Origin: Clostridiales bacterium UBA1316
GTDB lineage: Bacteria; Bacillota; Clostridia; Oscillospirales; Oscillospiraceae
Length of the DNA: 49,062 bases
NCBI GenBank assembly: GCA_002307055.1
Contig: DBTM01000079.1
Location: 1-49,062, forward strand
Direction of reading: 5' to 3'
Numbering within the stretch: position 1 is the stretch's first letter; each line of letters begins with the position of its first letter. Positions 6,084 through 14,905 of the stretch are shown here, one piece after another. The notes beneath the pieces are model-generated. The model worked only from the letters and a program-made list of their open reading frames with translations, was not told where the DNA came from and searched no databases. Made by a program: the position numbers and the translations under genes.

Positions 6084-8300
6084 ATGGAAGTATATCTCAA
6101 AGGGCGTACGACACATATGAAACGATCTGTTACCGCAACCACCGCACAGGAATTTTTCGGAAAGTATTGGCATTTAATGGCACTTGCGCTGATTGCCATA
6201 TTATCCTTTGGCTTGAACTTTTATGCCATCTCAAAAATCGGCTTTGGCAACGCTTATTATGCCGCGGCAATAAAAAGCATGTCGGAGAGCTTTAAGAATT
6301 TTATTTATGTCGCTTTTGATCCGGCGGGGTTTGTTTCGGTTGATAAACCGCCGCTTGGCCTGTGGATACAGACGATTTTTGTTCTGATATTCGGCTATCA
6401 CGGCTGGTCGATGCTTCTGCCCCAAGCGCTCGCCGGGACAGGAGCCTGCCTCATGATGTATGCCCTGACGTCAAAATTCTTTGGCCGTCCGGCTGGGCTT
6501 ATCTCTGCGCTCGTTTTTGCGCTGACACCCGCTGTTGTGGTTGCCGCGCGCAACAATACGATGGACATGCAGCTGATCTTCGTCCTGCTTGCCGCGGTGT
6601 GGTTTTTATTTAAATCTATCGAGGCTGGCAAATGGCGCTATTTGTTTATTTGCGCCGTTTTCGTCGGCTTGGGTTTCAATGTGAAAATGCTTCAAGCCTA
6701 TATGATCCTGCCGGCTGTTGTAATCGTCTATCTCGTTTTTGCCAAAGGTAAAATAACAAAACGGCTCATTGCCGGCGTCGTTAGCCTCGTAATCATGGCA
6801 GCCGTCTCGGCAGCCTGGGTTTTAGCTGTCGACCTCACACCGGCGGGCGACCGCCCTTATGTTGGCAGCTCCACGAATAATACCGTCACGGAACTGATTA
6901 TCGGCCATAATGGACTGGAGCGGCTCTACGGCTCGGGCGGCGGTAAGGGAATTCCGTTCGGAATTAACATTCTTGGCGGTAGCAACAGGTCAAACCAACA
7001 ATTTAACCGCTTCAGCGGCATTTACACGTCTACAGGCGTAAACACGTCTACGGGCGTAAACACGCCTGCAGGCGCAAACCAGCCTGTTGGCGGGAACCTG
7101 ACCGTCAGCGGGAGGGACAGCAGCGTTGGCACGAAAAGGACAAAACCCGGAAACGCAGTTCAAACGCGCCCAAACGGTCAGAATTCCAATAGCAATCAGA
7201 AAAAAGACGGCGGCAATTTCGGCGGCGCCCAATTTGGATTTCAGTCGGTCAGTATAGGCGGCGGCGGAAATGACATTGGTGCTGCGGGTATCTTCAGACT
7301 CTGGGATCCAAGCCTTTTTGGGCAGGCGACCTGGCTCATTGTTATGGCGCTTTACTGTATCATTGCCAAGCTGGGAAAATTCAGCTTTAAAAAATTAACC
7401 GGAAAACAAGGGATGTTTATTTTTTGGATTATCTGGCTTGTCTCGATGTATGCGTTTTTCAGTTACGCAAGCTTTTGGCACAGGTATTATCTCTGCATGT
7501 TCGCGCCCGGCATCGCGGGGCTTGTCGGCATAGGAATCCCCGAAATGGTCCGGGCGTTTCGGGACAGGCACGGCTGGAAACAGTTTGTGCTGCCACTCTC
7601 GCTGATAGGGACGTTTGCCCTGGAAATTAAATATGTCTGGAGCTACACGGTACTCAAGACATGGCTCGCGCCGATCATGATTGCGGCGGCGGCGGTTTCA
7701 TTGCTCCTGATGGCGTTTCATTATATCAGACCAAAGAGGCTTATCCTGTATGCTTCCGCCGGGATGATGCTCCTGGCAATTCTCGCCGCCCCCCTTTATT
7801 GGTCTCTGACGGCAGTGCTCTATGTGGAGCAGAATTCGACACTCCCATATGCCGGTCCCGAGCTTGCCTCAGCGGCGGAACGAGGCATGACGCCAAATCA
7901 GGAAGTGCTGACAACCGGCGACAGCGGAACCAATGCGCTGGAGAAATATCTTGTGGCGCATTATAAAGAGGGCAGTTATCTGGTCGTCTCCCAGCGCGCG
8001 AATGATGTGGCTCAGTTTATTGTCGATACGGGGCTGCCGGCAGTTGCTTACGGCGGTTTTCTTGGGTCGGATAAAACCATGACGCTTGAGCGGCTCAAGG
8101 CGCTTGTCCGGGAGGGCAAAGTCACCTATTTTATGCTTACGGCACAAAGCGGAGGCACGGATTCTGCGCTTACCGCCTATGTCAGACAGACCGCGAAGCT
8201 TATTAATACCTCAGAATATCTGAACGCGTCGCCGTCACAAAAAACGGACGGAAATGCGTTAAACGGAATAAACGGCGTCTCACTGTACCTGTTCGGTTAG
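6084..8300 (+). CDS. YkcB-like membrane glycosyltransferase (PMT/ArnT superfamily)
   Basis: A large polytopic membrane protein of the GT39/PMT superfamily, whose members move sugars from polyprenyl-phosphate donors to acceptors outside the membrane. The first membrane helix is followed by the extracellular loop with FDPAGFVSVDKPPLGLWIQ (about residues 78-96), diagnostic of the YkcB/ArnT-like group. About a dozen more hydrophobic segments follow. A long low-complexity insert (about residues 305-400) rich in Asn, Gly and Thr includes four tandem 6-residue repeats. The C-terminal soluble part contains the AQFIVDTGLPAVAYGGFLGS motif typical of YkcB. Start: the ATG at 6084 has a weak site; the ATG at 6117 (MKRSVTA) has AAAGGG 12 bases upstream and would remove 11 residues. 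The GtrA-like gene follows at once, as in ykcB-ykcC-type pairs, so both probably modify cell-envelope polymers. Confidence 0.87.
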   Translation: MEVYLKGRTTHMKRSVTATTAQEFFGKYWHLMALALIAILSFGLNFYAISKIGFGNAYYAAAIKSMSESFKNFIYVAFDPAGFVSVDKPPLGLWIQTIFVLIFGYHGWSMLLPQALAGTGACLMMYALTSKFFGRPAGLISALVFALTPAVVVAARNNTMDMQLIFVLLAAVWFLFKSIEAGKWRYLFICAVFVGLGFNVKMLQAYMILPAVVIVYLVFAKGKITKRLIAGVVSLVIMAAVSAAWVLAVDLTPAGDRPYVGSSTNNTVTELIIGHNGLERLYGSGGGKGIPFGINILGGSNRSNQQFNRFSGIYTSTGVNTSTGVNTPAGANQPVGGNLTVSGRDSSVGTKRTKPGNAVQTRPNGQNSNSNQKKDGGNFGGAQFGFQSVSIGGGGNDIGAAGIFRLWDPSLFGQATWLIVMALYCIIAKLGKFSFKKLTGKQGMFIFWIIWLVSMYAFFSYASFWHRYYLCMFAPGIAGLVGIGIPEMVRAFRDRHGWKQFVLPLSLIGTFALEIKYVWSYTVLKTWLAPIMIAAAAVSLLLMAFHYIRPKRLILYASAGMMLLAILAAPLYWSLTAVLYVEQNSTLPYAGPELASAAERGMTPNQEVLTTGDSGTNALEKYLVAHYKEGSYLVVSQRANDVAQFIVDTGLPAVAYGGFLGSDKTMTLERLKALVREGKVTYFMLTAQSGGTDSALTAYVRQTAKLINTSEYLNASPSQKTDGNALNGINGVSLYLFG
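7026..7097 (+). repeat. Four tandem 18-bp units inside the YkcB-like gene
   Basis: Units at 7026-7043, 7044-7061, 7062-7079 and 7080-7097 encode TSTGVN, TSTGVN, TPAGAN and QPVGGN. The first two are nearly identical in DNA and the last two are diverged. They lie in the predicted external loop and look like a slippage-generated linker. Confidence 0.85.
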
Positions 8301-8350
8301 AGTAATCAGCTATATAAGCGGATATACTATTGCAAAAGGGGAAATGGCTC

Positions 8351-8821
8351 ATGCGAATAATCAAAGCTCTCAATAAAAAGGATATCCGCCAGTTTTTGAG
8401 TTACTTGATCGTCGGCGGTTCGGCTACCTTGGTTGAGTGGACGTTGTTCTGGTATTTTGTATATCCTTTAAAATGGAACCAAAGCATTGGCCTGGCGGTG
8501 GCTTATGTCATCTCCACTTTTGTGAATATGCTGCTCGGCCGGCTCCTGACCTTCAAGCACGCCAGTGTTATCGGAAAAACCGCCAGCCGCACACGCAACG
8601 CGCTGAAGGAAACATTTTTGATTTATCTCGTCAGTGCGTTCGGCTGTGTGATGAATATAATCCTGCTCGACCTCTTTACGGATATATTCCATATGGAATC
8701 CATGATCGCCAAGATCCTCGTCACCGGGTTGATGCTGATGGTGAATTTCTTAGCCAGAAAGCTCGGCATCTACCGTGAAAAGCCCAGTTTAGCTGCCGAT
8801 TCAAAAACGGAGCTGCACTGA
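8351..8821 (+). CDS. GtrA-family membrane protein
   Basis: A 156-residue protein with four membrane segments and the GtrA signature: a basic start (MRIIKALNKKDIRQFLSYLI), VGGSATLVEWTLFW, then a conserved NMLLGRLLTFK between helices 2 and 3. GtrA proteins are thought to flip or escort polyprenyl-linked sugars for membrane glycosyltransferases. The ATG at 8351 is chosen because GGGG lies 9 bases upstream; a TTG at 8330 would add seven residues without a good site. It begins 50 bases after the YkcB-like gene and is presumably co-transcribed and functionally paired with it. A long palindrome follows and ends this plus-strand unit against the convergent minus-strand operon. Confidence 0.85.
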   Translation: MRIIKALNKKDIRQFLSYLIVGGSATLVEWTLFWYFVYPLKWNQSIGLAVAYVISTFVNMLLGRLLTFKHASVIGKTASRTRNALKETFLIYLVSAFGCVMNIILLDLFTDIFHMESMIAKILVTGLMLMVNFLARKLGIYREKPSLAADSKTELH

Positions 8822-8829
8822 ATATAAGA

Positions 8830-8876
8830 GTATACGGCAGTGATTATTATCTTAGATAATAATCACTGCCGTATAC
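8830..8876. terminator. Perfect 47-base palindrome between convergent genes
   Basis: Two perfectly complementary 23-base arms (8830-8852 and 8854-8876) surround one central base. The right arm encodes the last residues and stop of the UroD-like gene (stop codon 8847-8849). There is no T-run, so it is not a textbook intrinsic terminator, but it lies exactly between converging transcripts and could serve both as a 3' stabilising or terminating hairpin. Confidence 0.6.
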
Positions 8877-9887
8877 AAAGGCTTCTTCATTGATCCATTT
8901 GTTGACCTGTTCGATGGTTTTATCGCCGTGGCGGCCTAATGCGGCACCGAAGAATGCAAAACCGCCGCCGGGGGCATATTGGTCGATACAGTCTCTGACC
9001 ATCTGCTTGATTTGGTCCTCGGTTACATCCGGCCAGGCTGCGGGAGGGACCCAGTTGAAACCTCCGGCGATGGCGAGGCGCCGACCGTATTTTTTCTTCA
9101 TGCCGAGCAGGTCGTTGGAAACCTGTGCGGGGTCCCAAATCTTTGTGCCGATTTCTGTCAGGTCGTCGAGGAAATCCTCACACCTCCCGCAGTTGTGGAA
9201 TTGTATCGGGATACCCCGGTCAACGGCCGGCTGCGTCATTCTCTTATAGATGGGTTTCAAGAATTCGCGGAACATTTGGGGAGACATGAAGGGATTATTA
9301 TTTGTCGCCGTGTCATCGAGCAGATACATGATGTCCGGCTTGTAATAGTCGACAGTCGCCTGAATGATCGGCATATAAAGGTCGACCATGAAATCCAAAA
9401 GCTCTTTGACGGCTTCCGGTTCTTCAAACAGAGCCATCAGGCAGTTTGTGAAACCCATAAAGGCGACAAGCTGCTGAAACGGCATGAGACCGAAAACGCC
9501 CATCGCCGCCGACTGCGTGCGGTCAAGACCGGCTTTTTCACAGTCCGCTTTGGCCAGCTTTTCCCAGTCGATATGCTCAGGCAGCACCGGCTTTTTAATG
9601 ACCTCGCGCCATCTCGTAATGTCCTCGAGGATGAAATTATTAGGTTCGGGAATACAGGCAAAATTTGTCTCCAGATTGGCGATGTAATTGACGCCCCAGA
9701 TATCTCTCCGGCCTGTCGGCGCGGGGGTGATATGCGTCTCGTCAAAGAATGACGGCCCGATGATTTTGCATACAGCTTCCCCGTTGTATCCGGGGAAGCC
9801 CATGGTATAAATCGGCACGTATTCAGGCAGCTCGCCCTTAGCCAGGCGCAGGTAATTTTCTTTCGGTGTGAGTCTGGACTTTGCCAC
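8847..9887 (-). CDS. Uroporphyrinogen decarboxylase (URO-D)/MtaA-family protein
   Basis: A 346-residue TIM-barrel protein of the URO-D superfamily. In anaerobes this superfamily includes cobamide-dependent methyltransferases such as MtaA and CmuA as well as true heme-pathway decarboxylases. The N-terminus (LTPKENYLRLAKGELPEYVP) is the usual non-heme URO-D opening. The motif HNCG at residues 231-234 resembles the zinc-binding His-x-Cys of the methyltransferase branch, and AIAGGFNW and the glycine-rich APGGGFAFFG follow. No heme genes and no corrinoid protein lie nearby. It is the last gene of the seven-gene minus-strand operon, 61 bases after the MBL gene, and its final codons form half of a 47-base palindrome. 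A methyl-transfer or decarboxylation step in the operon's pathway is plausible but unproven. Confidence 0.8.
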   Translation of the reverse strand: MAKSRLTPKENYLRLAKGELPEYVPIYTMGFPGYNGEAVCKIIGPSFFDETHITPAPTGRRDIWGVNYIANLETNFACIPEPNNFILEDITRWREVIKKPVLPEHIDWEKLAKADCEKAGLDRTQSAAMGVFGLMPFQQLVAFMGFTNCLMALFEEPEAVKELLDFMVDLYMPIIQATVDYYKPDIMYLLDDTATNNNPFMSPQMFREFLKPIYKRMTQPAVDRGIPIQFHNCGRCEDFLDDLTEIGTKIWDPAQVSNDLLGMKKKYGRRLAIAGGFNWVPPAAWPDVTEDQIKQMVRDCIDQYAPGGGFAFFGAALGRHGDKTIEQVNKWINEEAFVYGSDYYLR

Positions 9888-9947
9888 TGGCTTCTCTCCT
9901 TTTTAACGCGGCAAAAACCGCCTAAACGTTAATAGCGCCCTGCCAAA

Positions 9948-10640
9948 TTAATAGAAAAACCCGACACCGCCGGTCATATACATTTTTGCGGGGATATCAA
10001 AAGGCGGCGACACGCCTTCAACCCCGCCTTTCATAACCAAGCCTGCCGCGCCGATGAGCTTTTCAATTAGCTCTGGTCCCACCGGGAATGGCCCGTGGGA
10101 CGGATAGATACTGTCGATATTGCCGCTGATTTCGGATAGCCGGTTGAGACTGGCGATATAAGCCTGAAAGCTTCGAAACGCGCCAAACATGAAAATCGGT
10201 GCAGCGGAGACTGAGTCCCCCGCGACGAGCAGACGGTTTTCGCGGTCAAATAAGGCAATACTGCCGGCTGTATGGCCCGGAATCAGAATGACCTCAAATT
10301 CCCGTCCGCCCAGCTTGAGGATATCGCCGTCCTGAACAGGCGCGGTTTCGGCACTTCGGGGGCCCTGCTCGTCATAATGCGCGAATTCTGCCGGATGCAT
10401 ATAAATCTTATCAAATTGGTTATTACAGCCGGTATGGTCGCTGTCGGCATGCGTATTGACGACGATGATCGGCTTTTGTGTCAGCTTCGCCACAACGGAT
10501 TTCAAATCGCCGCTGCCAAAGCCGGTGTCCACCAGCAGCGATTGGTCGGCGCCCTCAAATAAGAACACCCGTACGCCGTTTTCCTCAATACGCCAGGATT
10601 TATCGCCGATATTAACAACTTCATATACGGTATCAGCCAT
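9948..10640 (-). CDS. MBL-fold metallo-hydrolase
   Basis: A 230-residue metallo-beta-lactamase-fold protein, probably a zinc-dependent hydrolase of ester, lactone or thioester substrates. The core metal motif is HADSDH at residues 64-69, preceded by the LVDTGFGSGD motif. LIPGHTAGSIALFD supplies the next His, LLVAGDSV the bridging Asp, and YPSHGP the last His. The ATG at 10640 has GGTGG 8 bases upstream; an upstream in-frame GTG overlaps that site and is less likely. It lies 28 bases after the FAD oxidoreductase in the seven-gene operon. A lactone- or ring-opening role would fit alongside dehydrogenases and a dehydratase, but substrate cannot be read from the sequence. Confidence 0.83.
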   Translation of the reverse strand: MADTVYEVVNIGDKSWRIEENGVRVFLFEGADQSLLVDTGFGSGDLKSVVAKLTQKPIIVVNTHADSDHTGCNNQFDKIYMHPAEFAHYDEQGPRSAETAPVQDGDILKLGGREFEVILIPGHTAGSIALFDRENRLLVAGDSVSAAPIFMFGAFRSFQAYIASLNRLSEISGNIDSIYPSHGPFPVGPELIEKLIGAAGLVMKGGVEGVSPPFDIPAKMYMTGGVGFFY

Positions 10641-10668
10641 TTGAATTTCCACCTTAACCTTTATAAAT

Positions 10669-11967
10669 TTACGGATTTAATAACGCGCAGTGCAGTTTTA
10701 CATTTTGAGCGGTCAGACGTTTTTGGAGGGCTGAGATATCCAGCCGGGCAAAATCACTGCCGAGAGCTGCCGCGGTTCCGGCGGCTTCACCTGTTACAGC
10801 GCAGGGCGGGATGACCCGCGTGATATCCCACATGGCGTCGGTGACGGAGATGTCACGGCCCGCTGCCAGGAGATTCTTGACCTCATGCCCGTACAGCGCC
10901 CGAAACGGGAGCTCGTATACGGGGCCGCGCCTGCGCCAGTCACCGGTCATACCGATGCTGTCGGGCATATATATGCGAGATTCAGTATCATCCATCGTGT
11001 ACGCGCCGACAAGCCGCCGGGACATGCGCACAAGCGGTAGTGCGGATGTCGTCACAGGGAGATAAGTCTCGTCATTTTTACGATGCCCGAGAATGTCTGC
11101 GAGCATCTTTTTATGTGCGGTGATCACGGCGCTGCTGAGTTCCTCACCGTCCACGCCGGAAAAGCGGATATTTTTGTCGAGACTCGCCACCTTCGCGGCA
11201 TTATAAGGGTCTTCCGGCGTGATGCCGGAAGACTCTTTATTATTATCTGGCGGAATCTGCGGCGCATGTTCCTGAGCGATGTCAGCGAGTCCGAACATTT
11301 TCAGAGATACCTTGCCGCTGCCGCGGTCGGCGCTGCTGTAATAATAATACCAGCTGGCCAGTCCGTTGCCGGCGGCATACAGCGCTGTTTTCGCACCGGA
11401 CAGAGTGCAAATGTCCGCGTCGCCCGTGCAGTCGATAACCGAATCGACCGCTATTGCCGCCCGGCCTGATTTGTTTTCGACGATTACAGATGTGATAATA
11501 CCGCCGCTGACAGAGACGCCGCAAGCCAGTGTGCCATACAGGATTGTCACGCCGGTCTCTCTGAGCAGCGCTTCAACACGCAGCGCGAACAGATGCGGAT
11601 TGAATTGCGTGAGGTAACGATTCTTTATCCGTTCCTCACGGGTACTGCCAGGGAGACAATCACCAAGCCACGCAGCCGGATAATTGGCTTCAGCCCCATG
11701 CGCGATGGAGAGCTTCAAAAGCTCCTCGGCAATGCCGAAGATGACCTGATTGCCTTCCCCGTCGCACAGCGGCAGATAGATCGTCACAAGTCCCAGTGTG
11801 GCCATCCCGCCCAGCATATACTCCCGCTCGATTAAAACGACTTTCTTGCCGTTACGTGCTGCCGCCAGCGCCGCCGCGATGCCCGCAATGCCGCCGCCCG
11901 CGACGAGCACATCGCAGGTGCGGGTGATATTTATCCTCCGCTCCGGTTCAATGACGTACTTTTCCAT
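10669..11967 (-). CDS. FAD-dependent oxidoreductase (FAD_oxidored type)
   Basis: A 432-residue flavoprotein. The Rossmann FAD motif is VAGGGIAGIAAALAAARNGK at residues about 22-41, with the adenine-ribose acidic residue in VLIERE and the LGGMATLG loop typical of the FAD-dependent oxidoreductase family. A second FAD motif, DSVIDCTGDADIC, is in the middle, and LLAAGRDISV is the C-terminal dinucleotide-binding strand. The ATG at 11967 is preceded by AAGG at 6 bases. It starts 1 base after the stop of the aconitase-X small subunit, which implies translational coupling. Substrate is unknown; such proteins oxidise or reduce C-C or C-N bonds in many catabolic operons. Confidence 0.82.
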   Translation of the reverse strand: MEKYVIEPERRINITRTCDVLVAGGGIAGIAAALAAARNGKKVVLIEREYMLGGMATLGLVTIYLPLCDGEGNQVIFGIAEELLKLSIAHGAEANYPAAWLGDCLPGSTREERIKNRYLTQFNPHLFALRVEALLRETGVTILYGTLACGVSVSGGIITSVIVENKSGRAAIAVDSVIDCTGDADICTLSGAKTALYAAGNGLASWYYYYSSADRGSGKVSLKMFGLADIAQEHAPQIPPDNNKESSGITPEDPYNAAKVASLDKNIRFSGVDGEELSSAVITAHKKMLADILGHRKNDETYLPVTTSALPLVRMSRRLVGAYTMDDTESRIYMPDSIGMTGDWRRRGPVYELPFRALYGHEVKNLLAAGRDISVTDAMWDITRVIPPCAVTGEAAGTAAALGSDFARLDISALQKRLTAQNVKLHCALLNP

Positions 11968-11968
11968 G

Positions 11969-12373
11969 TCAGGCCTTCTTCGTGATTTCGATATAGCCCG
12001 CGTCGGCGTTAACGAGTACTGTATCGCCGGTTTCAATAACCTCCATGGGGTCGCGTTCAAAATCCGTCATGGACGGGACGTGCGCGGACAGCGCGCATAA
12101 AACGGTGATCGGACTGGCGACGGTGTGAACGAAGGCGGCGGGCTTCAGCGGGCCAAAGCCGTATACCATAAAGCCGCCGGAACCGCGGGGTGAAGGGAAA
12201 ACGAGGACTTTGCCCGTGTAGGGCACTTTAAACAGCGGATGATTGCGCTCGGTTGTACAGCCCCGCTCCGCGCTGACGTTTGCAAAGCCCTGAAGCGGCA
12301 CCGGCGACACCAGCGCTTCCGCCTCCACGCAGCCGGGGTATTCAGCGCGGCCGTTGATTCGTATTTTTGTCAT
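11969..12373 (-). CDS. Aconitase X swivel-domain subunit (DUF126)
   Basis: The small subunit (134 residues) of an aconitase-X-type dehydratase. Family features are an opening GRAEYPGCVEAEALVSPVPL, the RNHPL motif and the diagnostic GKVLVFPSPRGSGG (about residues 54-67), whose serine-containing loop closes over the active site. It ends with the usual DAGYIEI. The ATG at 12373 has GGAG 8 bases upstream. It directly follows the large-subunit gene and is nearly fused to the FAD oxidoreductase gene. Known two-subunit homologues dehydrate phosphomevalonate in archaea, and bacterial relatives dehydrate cis-3-hydroxy-L-proline. Neighbours here fit neither pathway clearly. Confidence 0.87.
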   Translation of the reverse strand: MTKIRINGRAEYPGCVEAEALVSPVPLQGFANVSAERGCTTERNHPLFKVPYTGKVLVFPSPRGSGGFMVYGFGPLKPAAFVHTVASPITVLCALSAHVPSMTDFERDPMEVIETGDTVLVNADAGYIEITKKA

Positions 12374-12422
12374 GGTTATTTCTCCAATCCCTACAGAGCC
12401 GGAGGACCCGTCCCTATATTTA

Positions 12423-13736
12423 TTACTTCCATTCACCGCGCCACCGGCCTGTCAGGGCGGCGTCGATGCAGTTGTCCGTCGAGCCGTAGCAGACCTGCAG
12501 GCGATAGTCGTCGTCGGGGTAGCAGCCGGTGATGTAATTGGCTTGCTTGGCGGTGTCGACGGCGAGGTTTTTAACGCCCTCGGGTACCGCGCCCATTGCG
12601 GCTAAACAGGCTCCGGCCATCAGCTTCGCACCGGCATCGGCTAAAATTTTGGCATAACCAAGGTTCTCAGCGACATCGTACAGCCATGGGGCGGTCATGA
12701 TCCAGAGCGGAATTCGGCATTTTTTACCTTCAAGCTGACGCGCCAGAAGCATCAGGTCGACAATGTTCAGGTGTGGGCAGCCGAGATAAACCATATCAAC
12801 GACATCGGTCGTGTGGTAGTTCAGCTCCTCATAGGCTTTTTTTAATTCTTTTTCACCGATCATGGTCTCGCGCTTCGGCTTTTTGCCGCCGAGCGCCCAT
12901 TCGAGCGTCGGTGCTTCCGGTGTGCTGCCGGGAATGTGGTACATGCTCACAGCGCCGCCGGTATGGATGGCGGAATTGATTTTTTGATATTGCGTCGTCG
13001 TCGGCTTGGCGGTCCCCGTCAAAACCGGCACGTCGCAATGGACATCCTCGCCGACGGCGAAGCCGAAAACATCCCATTCTATATCTGTCTGAATCAACCG
13101 ATCTGTTTTGACGAGCACGGTCGCATACCTGTTTTCAGTGAGATGCATGCCGTAATAAGGGGCTTTGCCCAAAAAACACGTGGCAAAGGTGCCGTCAAAA
13201 TTGGTACGGGCGCCAAGAACGGCGTTGCAATAGGGAATCTGCGAGCTCTCAAACCAGGAGCAGTGCTGCCCGATGGAAGGCAGGTAGGTCATGGTGAGAT
13301 AATTCGCGCAGGAGTGTGTCGTCATCATCCCCATTTTTCTGTAGAGCTTATAAAAATCCTCATGCAGCGCTATTTTATGGAAAACAGGATCGTCCTGCCG
13401 GTTGTCTTTATTTTGGTAGGAGCAGATATTGCAGTTTTCCCAGCCGTGGATCGGCGCCTGCTCAGGGAAGGGGGATTTATTGGCAAAGGTCGGGATTTTA
13501 AAGTGCGCGCCGGACGCGGCGAGCTTTACCAGCTCGTCAAGAGTAAAGCCGTAAAACGGAGATATTTGATTACCGGGTGTATGCATATCGCCGGTGCCGT
13601 CGAGATCAACGAGCTTTTCCGCTCCGGCTGCCTGGCACATTTCCACAAGATACTGCATACAGACCTGAGGGATGCGCCCACTGTCTCCCTGCAGCATGCC
13701 TTTTTCTTCATCGGTTAAGATGACTGTAGTGCCCAT
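12423..13736 (-). CDS. Aconitase X catalytic subunit (DUF521)
   Basis: The large subunit (437 residues) of an aconitase-X dehydratase, an iron-sulfur lyase that removes water from a hydroxy acid. Recognised blocks are LTDEEKGMLQGDSG at the N-terminus, a Cys in THSCANYL (about residue 143), and WFESSQIPYCNAVLGARTNF (about 161-180), where the ESS...N.VLGARTN pattern is the family hallmark. The VDMVYLGCPH and C-terminal CYGSTDNCIDAALTGRW segments supply further conserved cysteines. It lies 2 bases after the alcohol dehydrogenase and just upstream of the swivel subunit, so the pair is expressed together. The neighbouring alcohol dehydrogenase and SDR suggest the substrate is produced by oxidation of a polyol or cyclic alcohol (inference). 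Confidence 0.88.
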   Translation of the reverse strand: MGTTVILTDEEKGMLQGDSGRIPQVCMQYLVEMCQAAGAEKLVDLDGTGDMHTPGNQISPFYGFTLDELVKLAASGAHFKIPTFANKSPFPEQAPIHGWENCNICSYQNKDNRQDDPVFHKIALHEDFYKLYRKMGMMTTHSCANYLTMTYLPSIGQHCSWFESSQIPYCNAVLGARTNFDGTFATCFLGKAPYYGMHLTENRYATVLVKTDRLIQTDIEWDVFGFAVGEDVHCDVPVLTGTAKPTTTQYQKINSAIHTGGAVSMYHIPGSTPEAPTLEWALGGKKPKRETMIGEKELKKAYEELNYHTTDVVDMVYLGCPHLNIVDLMLLARQLEGKKCRIPLWIMTAPWLYDVAENLGYAKILADAGAKLMAGACLAAMGAVPEGVKNLAVDTAKQANYITGCYPDDDYRLQVCYGSTDNCIDAALTGRWRGEWK

Positions 13737-13738
13737 AC

Positions 13739-14851
13739 TTATTTCGCGCCCCCGATCACGACGACATTTTTAAGCGCGCCCTTCATGGAGTCTTCCAGCG
13801 CTTCTTTGATCCGCTCGAGCGGAAAGCGGTGCGTTAACAGGCTGTCGATATCGATCAGACCGCGGCGGTACATGTCCATATATTTTGGGATATCGCGGCG
13901 GAGGGTGACAGCGCCCATGACGCTGCCTGTAATGCGCTTACCGGCGAGAACATCCCAGGCGTTGATGTAATCCAGCCATTCGTTTTCCTTGAGCTCGTGG
14001 CCGACGATGACCATCTGGCCGTATCCGGCGGTCAGGTCGAAGGTCATTTTTTTAATGCCGTTTCCGGCGACAGCTACAAGGGAATGGTCCACACCATAGC
14101 CCCTCGTGATCTTTATTACTTCCTCGACAGCGTCGCATTTCTTTGGATTGACCGTATGCGTCGCGCCGAATTTTACAGCGGCTTCGAGCTTTGAATCCAT
14201 GGTATCGATGGCAATAATCGGGATCGCCCCGGAAAACCGCGCGCCCATGATAGCCGATAATCCGACACCGCCGCAGCCGGTGACAGCGAAGCTCTCGCCG
14301 GGCTTAATTCTGCATCTGTTTAAAACAGCCCCGAAGCCGGACATAAAACCGCAGGCCAGTGCCGAGCCGATTTCAAACGGGATATCGTCATCGAGCTTGC
14401 AGAGCATAGCCTCGTGCGCGTTCGTGTACTCGGCAAAGCCACTGGCGCCGGAGCAGGTCTGTATGCATACCTCGCCGTTTAGACGCGTATAGGGGCTCGG
14501 CAGCCGGAACGTCATCGGCGGCAGATTTTCGCAGAACCAATGGCGGTCGTGCAGGCACTGGTCGCAGGTGCCGCAGCCTTGCCGCACCTCGGTGCAGAGC
14601 ACCCTGTCGCCCGGCTTCACATAGGTCACCTTGGCACCGCATATATCCACAATCCCGGCAATCTCATGCCCGGCCATACCCGGCCCCTCATAGGCTCCAT
14701 GCTCGCCTTTAAACGCGTGAATATCACTGTGGCAGATAGTGCATGTCATCACCTTCAGCCGGACCTCATACGCCTCCGGCTCGGCGAGTTCGACCTCTTC
14801 GACAACGACATCGAGCCCCATCTTGGGGACGAGCGCCGCTTTACATCTCAT
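13739..14851 (-). CDS. Zinc-dependent alcohol dehydrogenase (MDR family)
   Basis: A 370-residue class-III-like medium-chain dehydrogenase. Catalytic zinc ligands are in TICHSDIH (Cys40) and GHE (His61, Glu62). The structural-zinc cysteines are 93, 96, 99 and 107 in CGTCDQCLHDRHWFC. The NAD-binding motif GCGGVGLSAI lies near residue 195, followed by the acidic residue in AIDTMDSKLEAA. The ATG at 14851 is chosen because GGAG lies 8 bases upstream; a TTG two codons earlier is possible. It is the second gene of the operon and its stop is 2 bases before the aconitase-X large-subunit start. It shares architecture with the solo dehydrogenase at 20.7 kb, so the two may be old paralogues. It should oxidise an alcohol to an aldehyde or ketone; the substrate is unknown. 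Confidence 0.87.
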   Translation of the reverse strand: MRCKAALVPKMGLDVVVEEVELAEPEAYEVRLKVMTCTICHSDIHAFKGEHGAYEGPGMAGHEIAGIVDICGAKVTYVKPGDRVLCTEVRQGCGTCDQCLHDRHWFCENLPPMTFRLPSPYTRLNGEVCIQTCSGASGFAEYTNAHEAMLCKLDDDIPFEIGSALACGFMSGFGAVLNRCRIKPGESFAVTGCGGVGLSAIMGARFSGAIPIIAIDTMDSKLEAAVKFGATHTVNPKKCDAVEEVIKITRGYGVDHSLVAVAGNGIKKMTFDLTAGYGQMVIVGHELKENEWLDYINAWDVLAGKRITGSVMGAVTLRRDIPKYMDMYRRGLIDIDSLLTHRFPLERIKEALEDSMKGALKNVVVIGGAK

Positions 14852-14905
14852 ATACAAAGCTCCTTTCGGTTAGTTGCTGCAGCATAATAAACGATATTTC
14901 CGCAG

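Noticed and set aside
7026..7097. Short regular repeats that might suggest a CRISPR array
   Set aside because: The 18-bp units are contiguous with no spacers, in frame, and encode a low-complexity linker.
8979..9752. 257-codon plus-strand open frame opposite the UroD-like gene
   Set aside because: The UroD-family protein on the minus strand is clear and the shadow lacks any recognisable motif.
8847..9887. Heme-pathway HemE
   Set aside because: It lacks the HemE N-terminal signature as I remember it, has the HNCG motif of the methyltransferase-like branch, and has no heme genes around it.
12936..13718. 260-codon plus-strand open frame opposite the aconitase-X large subunit
   Set aside because: The minus strand carries diagnostic AcnX blocks; the plus-strand product is a codon-bias shadow.
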